Part shown: positions 35,305-44,033 of the stretch, in pieces
Numbering within the stretch: position 1 is the first letter of the stretch
Layout: every line of letters begins with the position of its first letter
Source of the DNA: Paraburkholderia diazotrophica
Lineage (GTDB): Bacteria > Pseudomonadota > Gammaproteobacteria > Burkholderiales > Burkholderiaceae
DNA: 64,000 nt
NCBI RefSeq assembly: GCF_900108945.1
Contig: NZ_FNYE01000011.1
Location: forward strand, 124,001 to 188,000
Reading direction: 5' to 3'
Program-made: the position numbers and the translations under genes
Notes under the pieces: generated by a model
Database searches by the model: none
The model's input: only the letters and a program-made list of their open reading frames with translations
What the model was told of the DNA's origin: nothing

Positions 35305-35325
35305 CATGCAAGCTTGTTTTGCATG
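35305..35325. promoter_or_regulatory. Dyad upstream of mocD, candidate LacI-type operator
   Basis: CATGCAA-N7-TTGCATG is a perfect inverted repeat, and the inner CAAGCTTG (35309-35316) is itself a palindrome, the kind of core LacI-family proteins bind. It lies 24 bases upstream of the mocD start. Confidence 0.45.
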
Positions 35326-35487
35326 CTTTGCGTTTGCGGGTTTTCCTTCAGCGGGACGCTTCAGGACTTATTCCGTATGCACAAAGATAGTAGAAGGAGA
35401 GCTTGGCCTCACGCCGAAAAATGATGGATTTCCATCATGCCACGCGGACGACGCATGGATAGCGCCGTAAAGCGGCGCGCGGGAGGC

Positions 35488-35622
35488 TCAGGGGCGCAAT
35501 AGATCGAATCCGCCGAGCACGATCACACCGCTCAACACGATGAGTGAAACCGAGTGCTGGCCAAAATAGAGAACTGCTGCGGCGGCCCACGTTGTAAGGC
35601 AAAAGGCGGCAATGCGTTTCAT
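35488..35622 (-). CDS. Very small membrane protein
   Basis: A 44-residue open frame: MKRIAAFCLTTWAAAAVLYF, then GQHSVSLIVLSGVIVLGGFDLLRP. It has two hydrophobic stretches with a positively charged N-terminus, the look of a small two-pass or single-pass inner-membrane protein. No strong ribosome site is visible, which lowers confidence, but the codon pattern and hydrophobicity are not random. It lies between the moc-like operon and the porin gene. Function unknown. Confidence 0.45.
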   Translation of the reverse strand: MKRIAAFCLTTWAAAAVLYFGQHSVSLIVLSGVIVLGGFDLLRP

Positions 35623-35808
35623 GCGGGTACTGCTCGAACAGAGCTATGTGAATCAAGGGTTTTCCCTATATATCATAGTTCTTCCCGGCAGGTTTTTCGT
35701 GCGGCTTTGCGCGGCTGAAATGGAATGCGGGCGACGTGGCCTTTCAAATGCCATGTCACCCGCCTTGAAGCAAGCACGCGCGTTACCGAAGATGCGTGCC
35801 GTTCATCA

Positions 35809-36945
35809 TCAGAAGATGTTGCGGATGCCGACCGAAACGCCCGTCTGGTTCGACGTGCCGGGGAGTTCGACTGCCGCTGCGCCCGTGACCTTGTTGAAGT
35901 CGACGGTGCCATACACTTCCGTGCGCCTGGACAGCGCGTATTCCGCGACGGCCACGCCTGTGTAGCGGTTGCCGCTGCCGAGCGCGCCGCCGCCGATTGC
36001 CGCGTTCTTCATATGGTCGTAGTAGAACGCGCCCGTCAGCAGCAGGGCGGGCGTTGCTTGCCACGTCACGCCTGCCAACGGACCGTCGTCCTTGCGGCCG
36101 GAGCCCTTCAGGATGTCGACGCCGAGCGTCAGATCGCGCTGCGAGAGCGTGCTGTCGACGAAGCCCGTGTCGTCCTTCGAATGCAGATAGCCGATATAGA
36201 TCTTCGCGGTGCTGAACGCGTAGACGGCATTCGCGTTGAAGATCGTCTGCTTGTGATTCGAGTTGTCGCTGTTCTGCTGCACGCCTGCTACGACGCTCAG
36301 CGAACCGAACGTATACGACGCGGTGAAGCCATACATGCTGCCCGCGCCGAGGTGGCCCGGAATCTGGCCGGAGAAGCCATTTGCACCCGTCGACGTCGAG
36401 TCCGTGCCGAACGAATACATCGCCTTGACGTTCAGGCCGCCGAACGTGCCGTCGTACTTCACGGCGTTGTCCGCGTAGAGGCCTGCGCCCAATGCAACGG
36501 GCAGCCACGCGTTTTCGAAGTAGTTGCCGACGGTGAGAGGATCGTACGTATCGCCGAGCAGATCGAATAGCGGCGTCTTTTGACGGCCGAGCGTCAGCGT
36601 GCCGTAGTTGCTCGACAGGCCGACATAGGCGGCGCGATTGAAGAGGCGCTTGCTATCCGATTGCGCGCCGCTTTGCAGATCGATGCCGCTTTCCAGCTGG
36701 AAGATCGCCTTCAGGCCATTGCCCAGATCTTCGGAACCCTTCAGGCCGAAACGGCTGTTCGTTATCGCGCCGTTGGTCATGAAGATGCGTCCTTCGTTGT
36801 TCGCGTTGGAGTGCGTCAGATAGCGAATGCCGACGTCCGCGACGCCATACAGCGTGACCGAGCTTTGCGCGAATGCGGACTGGCAGGCGAGTGCGATCGC
36901 CGATGTGCCCAATGCCGCGGCGGCTCGTTTGAGTTGTTTGTTCAT
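35809..36945 (-). CDS. Gram-negative porin (Burkholderia type), copy 1
   Basis: Outer-membrane trimeric porin of 378 residues. Signal peptide MNKQLKRAAAALGTSAIALA ends with SAFA, and the mature protein begins QSSVTLYGVADVGIRYL. Strand motifs such as FGLKGSEDLGNGLKAIFQLE and LFNRAAYVGLSSNYGTLTLGRQ are typical, and it ends with the terminal Phe needed for outer-membrane assembly (NQTGVSVGIRNIF). It allows diffusion of small hydrophilic solutes. The ATG at 36945 gives the signal peptide. It stands close to the moc-like operon and might supply its substrate, but there is no direct evidence. Confidence 0.92.
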   Translation of the reverse strand: MNKQLKRAAAALGTSAIALACQSAFAQSSVTLYGVADVGIRYLTHSNANNEGRIFMTNGAITNSRFGLKGSEDLGNGLKAIFQLESGIDLQSGAQSDSKRLFNRAAYVGLSSNYGTLTLGRQKTPLFDLLGDTYDPLTVGNYFENAWLPVALGAGLYADNAVKYDGTFGGLNVKAMYSFGTDSTSTGANGFSGQIPGHLGAGSMYGFTASYTFGSLSVVAGVQQNSDNSNHKQTIFNANAVYAFSTAKIYIGYLHSKDDTGFVDSTLSQRDLTLGVDILKGSGRKDDGPLAGVTWQATPALLLTGAFYYDHMKNAAIGGGALGSGNRYTGVAVAEYALSRRTEVYGTVDFNKVTGAAAVELPGTSNQTGVSVGIRNIF

Positions 36946-37275
36946 GGTTGTCTTTTCAGTTGAGAACCCTGCATGAGCTTTTTGTTTTACGCGCGACGGG
37001 TGAGCCGATCTGCACTTGCGTCTCCAATGCGTGAGTTGCAAATAGCGCTTTGCAAACAGACAGGCTGATTGTGAGAGTCTCCTGGCTCGTGCGCGCCTTG
37101 CTCAATGCAGGCAGGCGGACTCTTATCACATCACTTTCGGCGACGCCGCGAACGTGACAATAGTGTTGTGCCGATGCCTCAATTGCAGCGATTTGCGCCG
37201 CGTTGTACCCGGTTGCGAGTCCAACAACAAAAGGGCGGCCAGTGGCCGCCCCGCTTGACAACGCTCTAACCTTGC
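36946..37275. other. Gap between porin and DoxX genes
   Basis: 330 bases that hold the porin promoter region and, at 37224-37251, the terminator of the DoxX gene. No gene is supported; a frame that starts inside the terminator is rejected. Confidence 0.5.
37224..37251 (-). terminator. Rho-independent terminator of the DoxX gene
   Basis: GGGCGGCC-AGT-GGCCGCCC forms a perfect 8-bp stem, preceded on the plus strand by an A-rich run that is a T-tract (TTTTGTTGTT) on the minus transcript. Confidence 0.85.
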
Positions 37276-37686
37276 TTAGACGCGATCGATCGAGTACTTG
37301 CCCGGACCCGTCACGAACAACAGCAGCAATCCGCCGATGATGCTGATGTTCTTGTAGAAGTTGATCATATTGACGAAATGCTCCATGCCCGTTTGCGTCC
37401 AGAAGTGGTGGCCGATAAACGCGGTGGCGAGCGTATAGACGGCAAGCAGAAGCGCGAGCGGGCGCGTCTTGAAGCCGATGGCGATCACGATGCCCACCGC
37501 CAGTTCCATCACGATCGCAATGATCGCGGACACGGCAGGCGCGGGTGCGCCCGTTGCCGCCATGTACTGCTCGGTGCCGGAGAAGCCGGTGAGCTTGCTC
37601 CAGCCAAACAGCACGAAAAGCACGACCAAAAGCACACGTCCGACGAGCAGCAGTGCGTCCTTGCGTTGTTCGATAAAAGCGTTCAT
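37276..37686 (-). CDS. DoxX-family membrane protein
   Basis: A 136-residue inner-membrane protein with four hydrophobic segments: VGRVLLVVLFVLFGWSKL, AIIAIVMELAVGIVIAIGF, LALLLAVYTLATAFIGHH and ISIIGGLLLLFVTG. The pattern matches the DoxX/SURF4-like family, which includes small redox-related proteins of unknown exact role. The ATG at 37686 has AAAGAG upstream. It lies 45 bases downstream of the pirin gene on the same strand and ends in a strong terminator, so the two form an operon divergent from the LysR gene. Confidence 0.88.
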   Translation of the reverse strand: MNAFIEQRKDALLLVGRVLLVVLFVLFGWSKLTGFSGTEQYMAATGAPAPAVSAIIAIVMELAVGIVIAIGFKTRPLALLLAVYTLATAFIGHHFWTQTGMEHFVNMINFYKNISIIGGLLLLFVTGPGKYSIDRV

Positions 37687-37731
37687 GTTCAATGTCTCTT
37701 TCAAGTTAGTTGAGCCGTCAGCGTCTGCCGC

Positions 37732-38457
37732 TTACGACCACAGTTCCGATACTTCGTTATTGCGCAAGTCGAATACGAGTACTTCCGCGTCTTGCCCATC
37801 CGTCAATTCGAGTCGGCGTTCGTTGCGAATGCGCGCGCCGTCGCCTTCATTCAGTTCGACGCCGTTCACCTTCACGCTGCCGCGTGCGACATGCACGTAC
37901 GCGTAGCGGTCAGCGGCGATATCGACGCCTGCCGTTTCGTTGCCGTCGAGAAGACCGGCGTACACGCGCGCGTCCTGGCGCAATTCGAGCGACCCGTTCT
38001 CGCCATCGGGCGACAGCACGAGGCGCAGCGTGCCGCGCTTGTCCTGCGCGGAGAAGTTCTGCTGCTGGTAACGCGGCGTCGCGCCCTTCACCGACGGCGC
38101 GATCCAGATCTGCAGGAAGTGCACCGGCTCGCTTGCCGAATGGTTGAACTCGCTATGCGTGACACCCGTGCCTGCGCTCATCAGCTGCACGTCGCCGGGG
38201 ACGATCACCGAGCCCGTGCCCATCGAGTCCTTGTGCTCGAGCGCGCCTTCCAGCACGTACGAGAAGATCTCCATGTCGCGATGCGGGTGCTTGCCGAAGC
38301 CACGGGCCGGGGCCACGCGGTCGTCGTTGATCACGAGCAGATCGGAGAAGCCGATCTGCTTCGGGTCGTAGTAGTTCGCGAACGAGAAGGTATGGCGCGA
38401 GCTGAGCCAGCCGTGTTCAGCGCGCCCGCGTTCGTTTGCGTGTCTGATGTCGATCAT
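37732..38457 (-). CDS. Pirin-family protein
   Basis: A 241-residue bicupin protein. The N-terminal motif is RHTFSFANYYDPKQIGF, then GFGKHPHRDMEIFSYVLEGALEHKD with the His-His-Glu metal ligands, and MSAGTGVTHSEFNHS. Pirins of this type include quercetin 2,3-dioxygenase-like and redox-sensing proteins. The ATG at 38457 has a strong GGAGG site. It is first in a two-gene operon with DoxX and divergent from a LysR regulator 156 bases away, which probably controls it. Confidence 0.9.
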   Translation of the reverse strand: MIDIRHANERGRAEHGWLSSRHTFSFANYYDPKQIGFSDLLVINDDRVAPARGFGKHPHRDMEIFSYVLEGALEHKDSMGTGSVIVPGDVQLMSAGTGVTHSEFNHSASEPVHFLQIWIAPSVKGATPRYQQQNFSAQDKRGTLRLVLSPDGENGSLELRQDARVYAGLLDGNETAGVDIAADRYAYVHVARGSVKVNGVELNEGDGARIRNERRLELTDGQDAEVLVFDLRNNEVSELWS

Positions 38458-38613
38458 TTCCCACCTCCGTTTATGGATTTGCCTTTGCTTCTCATGACAG
38501 CGACGGTGTCGTTGTCTGAAGCGGTGAGAGAAGTGTAGGTCAATCGGAGTGACGATAATCGACGTAAAATTGGAATCACTGTCGCATTTTTGTGGACAAA
38601 CGAGGCGCAACCG

Positions 38614-39504
38614 ATGCAACTGGACGATCTGAGAATCTTCGTCGCGACTGTCGACGCGCGCAATTTCACGGCGGCCGCGATCCGCCTGCAACTGTCGAAG
38701 CAGTTCGTCAGTCGGCGTGTGATGGCGCTCGAAGCGAGCCTCGGCGTGCGCCTGCTTGTGCGCAACACGCGCAAGCTCGCCGTGACCGATCTGGGCTATG
38801 AGTTCTATCAGCGCGCGACGCGCATCCTCGCGGACGTGGAAGATGCCGAGCAGGCGATGTCGTCGGGGCGCTCGGACCCGCGCGGCCTGCTGCGGGTCAG
38901 CGCGCCGATGTCGTTCGGCATGATTCATCTGTCGCCGCTCGTGGCCGCATTCCTGCGCGCGAACCCCGATGTGCGCATCGATATGGATCTGAGCGACCGG
39001 GTCGTCGACGTGGTGGGCGAGGGCTTCGACATGGCGCTGCGTATCGGCACGCTGGCGGACTCGACGCTGATCGCGCAGAAGCTCGCGGAAATACGCATGG
39101 TGTCGTGCTGCAGTCCCGCTTATCGCAAAGCGCGCCGCCCGCCCGCGACGCCCGACGATCTCGCGCGCCACGCGTGTCTGCTATATGGACAGGAAGGGCG
39201 CACCGGTTGGGAGTACATCGTCGATGGCGCGAGCAAGACGATCGAAGTACATGGTCCGCTGCGCGTGAACAACGGCGAAGTGATCCGCGACGCGGCGATC
39301 GCGGGGCTGGGCATTGCGCGCCTGCCGGAGTTCATCGTGGCCGATGCGCTGGCAAGCGGCAAGCTCGTCGAAGTGCTCGACGCATTCGTCTCGCCGCCGT
39401 TGACGCTATATGCCGTGTACCCGCAACACAGGCAGGCTTCCGTGACGATCCGCGCGTTCACGCAGTTCCTGCGCGACCGTTTTGCCAAGGCGTTGCGCAA
39501 ATAA
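38614..39504 (+). CDS. LysR-family regulator divergent from the pirin gene
   Basis: A 296-residue LTTR. HTH: RIFVATVDARNFTAAAIRLQ, then LSKQFVSRRVMALEASLGVRLLVRNTRK. The effector domain has RIDMDLSDRVVDVVGEGFDMALRIG and CCSPAYRKARRPPATPDDL, of the CrgA-like type. The ATG at 38614 has a GAGG site 9 bases upstream. It likely controls the divergent pirin-DoxX operon, a frequent LTTR arrangement. Confidence 0.9.
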   Translation: MQLDDLRIFVATVDARNFTAAAIRLQLSKQFVSRRVMALEASLGVRLLVRNTRKLAVTDLGYEFYQRATRILADVEDAEQAMSSGRSDPRGLLRVSAPMSFGMIHLSPLVAAFLRANPDVRIDMDLSDRVVDVVGEGFDMALRIGTLADSTLIAQKLAEIRMVSCCSPAYRKARRPPATPDDLARHACLLYGQEGRTGWEYIVDGASKTIEVHGPLRVNNGEVIRDAAIAGLGIARLPEFIVADALASGKLVEVLDAFVSPPLTLYAVYPQHRQASVTIRAFTQFLRDRFAKALRK

Positions 39505-39705
39505 CCTGCAACCCGTTTGCACGCAGTGGGGCCCGTCGGTCTGCCGGGAGACCCTAAGGACTGGTTCCCCTGCCAGCACTTTTGAAAGTTTTCGCAGATA
39601 ATGCGCGTACCTTTGCGGGCATCGGCCGAAATATGCACACAGGCGCATATTGACGCCGCGCCATAGCAAGGCTGAATCAATCAGATAGACCAAAGAGGGA
39701 CAATC

Positions 39706-39903
39706 GTGGAACCTACCGAACCGGCCGGCCGCTCGTGGCTATGGCTCATCTTGCTGATCCCCTATATCGCGCTGTTGTGGCTGCCGTTCTATAACGACAC
39801 GCGCCCTTCGTTCGCGGGTTTTCCTTTCTTCTACTGGTATCAGTTCCTGTGGGTTCCGCTCACGTCGCTGCTGATCTACGTCGTTTACCGGGGTATTAAA
39901 TGA
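39706..39903 (+). CDS. DUF3311 small membrane subunit
   Basis: A 65-residue protein with two hydrophobic segments (LWLILLIPYIALLWLPFYN, WYQFLWVPLTSLLIYVVYRG). This is the small partner protein found next to SSS carboxylate transporters of the MctP kind. Its stop overlaps the transporter start by 4 bases (ATGA), which fits coupled translation and a complex. Confidence 0.88.
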   Translation: MEPTEPAGRSWLWLILLIPYIALLWLPFYNDTRPSFAGFPFFYWYQFLWVPLTSLLIYVVYRGIK

Positions 39904-41375
39904 GCGAACTCAACCCCGTGAACCCGGTCGCGATGGCCGTATTCATCGCATTCTTTCTGCTCGTCACGGTACTCGGCTTCATTGCCGCGCGATGGAAAGC
40001 AGGTGACCTCACACAATTGCACGAGTGGGGCCTCGGCGGACGCCAGTTCGGTACGATCATTTCGTGGTTCCTCGTCGGCGGCGATTTCTATACGGCCTAT
40101 ACCGTGATCGCCGTGCCCGCGCTGGTCTATTCCGTCGGCGCGTATGGCTTTTTCGCGCTTCCTTATACGATCATCGTTTATCCGTTCGTGTTTGCGGTGA
40201 TGCCGAAACTGTGGAAGATCGCGCATGCGAAAAACCACATCACGGCTGCCGACTACGTGCACGGCGAGTACGGCGGCATATGGTTTCCCGCTGCCGTTGC
40301 GCTGACGGGCATCGTCGCGACGATGCCGTATATCGCGCTGCAACTGGTCGGCATGCAGGTCGTGATCAAGGGGCTCGGCGTGACGGGCGAGGCGCCTCTC
40401 GTCATCGCGTTCGTGATCCTCGCGCTCTATACATACACGAGCGGCCTGCGCGCACCGGCGATGATCGCTTTCGTCAAGGACATCATGATCTATATCGTCG
40501 TGATCGCGGCGGTATGGCTGATCCCCGTGAAGCTCGGCGGCTACGGTCATGTGTTCGACGCGGCGGACCAGTACTTCCAGGCGAAGGGCGGCGCGACGGG
40601 CATCATCCTCAAGCCTTCGCAATTCACCGCGTACGCGTCGCTTGCATTCGGCTCGGCGCTTGCGGCCTTCATGTATCCGCATACGATGACGGCCGTGCTG
40701 TCGTCCTCGTCTATGCAGACGGTGCGCAAGAACGCGATCTTCCTGCCTGCTTACACGCTGCTGCTCGGCCTGATCGCGCTGCTCGGCTATATGGCGATTG
40801 CGGCCGGCGTGCACGTGAAATCGGCATCCGACGTCGTGCCGACGCTCTTCGGCACGCTGTTCCCGTCGTGGTTCGTCGGCTTCGCGGCGGCGGCGATTGC
40901 GATCAGTGCGCTGGTGCCCGCCGCGATCATGTCGATCGGCGCAGCGAATCTGTTCACGCGCAACCTGTGGCGCCCTATTGTGTCGCCGAGCATGGGGCCG
41001 GCTGAGGAAGCGTCCACCGCGAAGATCGTGTCGCTCGTCGTGAAGTTCGGCGCGCTGCTCTTCATCGTGTTCCTGCCGACGCAATATGCGATCGATCTGC
41101 AACTGCTCGGCGGCGTGTGGATTCTGCAGATCTTCCCGGCCATCGTGTTCACGCTGTACACGCGCCGCCTGAATACGCCGGGGCTGTTTCTCGGCTGGCT
41201 GGTCGGCATCGTCGTCGGCACGGGGCTCGCAATTTCGCAAGGCCTCAAGCCCGTGTTCGCGCTGCATATCGCCGGTTCGACGTGGCCGATCTATATCGGT
41301 CTGATCGCGCTCGTCGTGAATATCGTCGTGACGTTCGTCGTTTCGATGATCACGCCAAAGCGCGCGCACGCCTGA
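39900..41375 (+). CDS. Sodium:solute symporter (SSS family, MctP-like)
   Basis: A 491-residue inner-membrane carrier with about 13 hydrophobic segments. Family motifs include GLGGRQFGTIISWFLVGGDFYTAYT, YRG-type loops, and FMYPHTMTAVLSSSSMQTVRKN. Related carriers with a DUF3311 partner take up short monocarboxylates such as lactate, pyruvate or acetate in a sodium-dependent way. A strong hairpin follows at 41396. No catabolic neighbour identifies the substrate. Confidence 0.9.
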   Translation: MSELNPVNPVAMAVFIAFFLLVTVLGFIAARWKAGDLTQLHEWGLGGRQFGTIISWFLVGGDFYTAYTVIAVPALVYSVGAYGFFALPYTIIVYPFVFAVMPKLWKIAHAKNHITAADYVHGEYGGIWFPAAVALTGIVATMPYIALQLVGMQVVIKGLGVTGEAPLVIAFVILALYTYTSGLRAPAMIAFVKDIMIYIVVIAAVWLIPVKLGGYGHVFDAADQYFQAKGGATGIILKPSQFTAYASLAFGSALAAFMYPHTMTAVLSSSSMQTVRKNAIFLPAYTLLLGLIALLGYMAIAAGVHVKSASDVVPTLFGTLFPSWFVGFAAAAIAISALVPAAIMSIGAANLFTRNLWRPIVSPSMGPAEEASTAKIVSLVVKFGALLFIVFLPTQYAIDLQLLGGVWILQIFPAIVFTLYTRRLNTPGLFLGWLVGIVVGTGLAISQGLKPVFALHIAGSTWPIYIGLIALVVNIVVTFVVSMITPKRAHA

Positions 41376-41395
41376 TAACGCTTTAGCATTACGCT

Positions 41396-41436
41396 ACGGC
41401 CGAACCCGTCTGCGCAAGCGGCGCGGGTTCGGCCGT
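41396..41436 (+). terminator. Long hairpin after the SSS symporter
   Basis: ACGGCCGAACCCG and CGGGTTCGGCCGT are perfect 13-bp inverted copies with a 15-base loop. The T content after the stem is low, so it may terminate weakly or protect the 3' end. Confidence 0.65.
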
Positions 41437-41541
41437 TGTCGTTTCCGGCGTTGCATCGGCGGGTCGACGATTCCTGCAAAACGGCTGTACGTTCCCGCTC
41501 TTTTGGTAGGATGCACGCTTTTCTGCCGATGGTGCATTAGC

Positions 41542-44025
41542 GTGGGACGATCGATACTGTCGTTTCTCCGGGAAATCTTCTTCAGGGCGTGGGCCCTTCT
41601 GAAGCCGTATGCAATGAGCGCGGTGCAACGTCTGCGGCACCCGACACGGCGTGGCGTCGCGTTGTCGATTGCGGCCATTCCGGCGCTCGTATTGCTTTAC
41701 GTGCTGATCCTGATTCCGTTCACTCCGGGTATCGGGGATATTCGCAAGGCGAAGATCGAGCAGCCTGCGCAAATCTATTCGGCCGACGGCAAGCTGCTCG
41801 CCGAATTCAAGCCGACCAACCGCGTGTGGGTGAAGCTCTCCGATATTTCTCCACACGTCATCGACGCATTGATCTCGACGGAAGATCACCGCTTCTACGA
41901 ACATCACGGCATCGACTTTCGCCGCACGGCGGGCGCCGCACTGCATACGTTTTCGGGCGACCGCCAGGGCGGATCGACGATCACGCAGCAGCTCGCGCGC
42001 AATCTCTATCCCGACGACATCGGCCGCGCGCCGACGCTCACGCGCAAGCTCAAGGAAGCGATCACGGCATTCAAGATCGAAGCCGTCTATACAAAGAGCG
42101 AGATTCTCGAAACCTATCTGAACACGGTGCCGTTTCTCTATAACGCTTACGGCATCGAAATGGCGGCGCGCACCTATTTCGACAAGTCCGCGCACGATCT
42201 CACCGTGCTCGAAAGCGCGACGCTGATCGGCATGTTGAAGGGCAACAGCTATTACAACCCGGTGATCAATCCCGAGCGCGCGCTGGACAGGCGCAATATC
42301 GTGCTCGGACAGATGGTGAAATACAGCCGTCTTTCGGTGGCGCAATTCAATTCGCTCAAGGGCAGGCCGCTGCGTGTCGATTTCGAACGGCAAACGGAAC
42401 CGCCCGGTCCCGCGCCGCATTTCGCACAACAGTTGAAAAAATGGCTGATCGCATGGGCCGATGCGAACGACTACAACATCTATTCGGATGGCCTCGTTGT
42501 GCGCACGACAATCGACGCGCGTCTTCAGACGATGGCCACACAGGCGCTGACGTGGCAGGGCAATCAACTGCAATCGATTGCCAATGCGGCCTGGAATGCA
42601 CACGGCGCATGCTCCGGCCATAAGGATCTGTTCGACGCGTTCATTCGCGAGACGCCCGAATATCGCACCGCGAGAGACTCGGGCACGAGCGATGAAGATG
42701 CCATCAAGCATCTGTCTGCGGATCGCACGTTCATGAAGTCGCTGTGCGAAAGCAAGACGCGCGTGCAGGCCGCATTCATCGCAATGGACCCACGCGACGG
42801 GCAAATCAAGGCGTGGGTGGGCAGCCGCGACTTCACCCAGGATCAGTACGATCACGTTTCGCAGGCGCGGCGTCAGCCGGGTTCGACGTTCAAGCCCTTC
42901 GTGTACGGTGCGGCATTCGAGCAGGGCGCGAAGCCCGACGATACGTTCCCCGATCAGGCCGTCGAAATTCCGCTTGCAGGCGGCGAGGTCTGGCGGCCGA
43001 GCGACGAAGATGCGCCGAGCGGCCGTCCGATCACGTTGCGCGACGGCCTTGCGTATTCGCGCAATCGCATCACTGCGCAACTGATGGAGACGGTCGGCCC
43101 GGCAAAGGTCGCGCGGCTTGCGCGCGCGATGGGCGTGCGCGAGAGCCCGCTCGAAGCGGTGCCGTCGCTGGCGCTCGGCACGAGCCCCGTGACGCTGAAG
43201 GAGATGGTGTCGTCGTACAGCACGATCGCGAACGAAGGCGCGTGGCTCGCGCCGATGATCGTCACGCGCATCGAGGACCGCAAGGGCGAGGTGCTCGCCG
43301 AATTTCAGCCGTCGCGCGCCGATCAGGTGATGCCCGTCGCGAGCGCACTGACCTTGATCGACACGATGCGCTCGGTCGTCAACAAAGGAACAGGCTCGGC
43401 GATTCGCACGCGCTTCGGCATTCGCGCCGACGTCGCTGGCAAGACGGGAACGACGCAGGACAACGCGGACGGCTGGTTCATCCTGATGCACCCGCAGCTC
43501 GTTGCGGGCGCATGGGTCGGCTTCAACGACAGCCGCGTCACGTTGCGCAGCGATTACTGGGGGCAGGGCGCGCATAGCGCGTTGCCGATCGTCGGCGACT
43601 TCTTCCAGCGCGCGCTGCGCTCGCGTCTTGTCGATTCGCACGTGAAGTTCGAACAAGAGCCGCCGCCGGGCATGTTCGAGACGTTCCGCGAGAAACTGCG
43701 CGCGTGGATGGAGCATCTGTTCCCGTCGTCGGGCAAGAGCGAAACGCCTGCGCCCGCTCCGCGCATGAAGCCGCGTCCGGCACCTGCTGCGCCTGTCGTG
43801 GAGAATGCGCAGCCTGCTTCCGAAGCGTCCGCGCCGACGGATGTCGAGCCGCCGCAGATCATCTCGCCTGCCGCATCGCAGCCGCCGATTCTCCCAACGC
43901 CTGGCCAGGCCAGCGCGACGGCATCGGCGAGCGCGCCCGCTGCGGGCACGAGCGAATCACAGCCCCCCGTGCTTGCGCCAACGCCTGCTCTGCCGTCCGA
44001 CAGTGCGCCTGCTTCGCAGCCTTGA
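41542..44025 (+). CDS. Class A penicillin-binding protein (PBP1A/1C-like)
   Basis: Inner-membrane peptidoglycan synthase of 827 residues. A transmembrane anchor GVALSIAAIPALVLLYVLIL is near residue 45. The glycosyltransferase has the catalytic Glu in STEDHRFYEHHG (about 114) and GGSTITQQLARNLY. The transpeptidase has the active Ser in GSTFKPF (about 448), SRN and KTGTT (about 634). The C-terminal ~100 residues are Pro/Ala-rich (PAPAPRMKPRPAPAAP) and probably disordered. I use the GTG at 41542, as a TTG frame upstream to 41503 lacks support. It polymerises and cross-links peptidoglycan in the periplasm. Confidence 0.9.
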   Translation: MGRSILSFLREIFFRAWALLKPYAMSAVQRLRHPTRRGVALSIAAIPALVLLYVLILIPFTPGIGDIRKAKIEQPAQIYSADGKLLAEFKPTNRVWVKLSDISPHVIDALISTEDHRFYEHHGIDFRRTAGAALHTFSGDRQGGSTITQQLARNLYPDDIGRAPTLTRKLKEAITAFKIEAVYTKSEILETYLNTVPFLYNAYGIEMAARTYFDKSAHDLTVLESATLIGMLKGNSYYNPVINPERALDRRNIVLGQMVKYSRLSVAQFNSLKGRPLRVDFERQTEPPGPAPHFAQQLKKWLIAWADANDYNIYSDGLVVRTTIDARLQTMATQALTWQGNQLQSIANAAWNAHGACSGHKDLFDAFIRETPEYRTARDSGTSDEDAIKHLSADRTFMKSLCESKTRVQAAFIAMDPRDGQIKAWVGSRDFTQDQYDHVSQARRQPGSTFKPFVYGAAFEQGAKPDDTFPDQAVEIPLAGGEVWRPSDEDAPSGRPITLRDGLAYSRNRITAQLMETVGPAKVARLARAMGVRESPLEAVPSLALGTSPVTLKEMVSSYSTIANEGAWLAPMIVTRIEDRKGEVLAEFQPSRADQVMPVASALTLIDTMRSVVNKGTGSAIRTRFGIRADVAGKTGTTQDNADGWFILMHPQLVAGAWVGFNDSRVTLRSDYWGQGAHSALPIVGDFFQRALRSRLVDSHVKFEQEPPPGMFETFREKLRAWMEHLFPSSGKSETPAPAPRMKPRPAPAAPVVENAQPASEASAPTDVEPPQIISPAASQPPILPTPGQASATASASAPAAGTSESQPPVLAPTPALPSDSAPASQP

Positions 44026-44033
44026 TCCGGCGC

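Noticed and set aside
36956-37261. Open frame of about 100 codons between the porin and DoxX genes
   Set aside because: It begins with TTG inside the DoxX terminator hairpin and has no ribosome site, so it is likely chance.
41389-43716. 775-residue open frame antisense to the penicillin-binding protein
   Set aside because: The plus strand has all PBP motifs in frame; the antisense product is Arg/Ala-rich with no recognisable domain.
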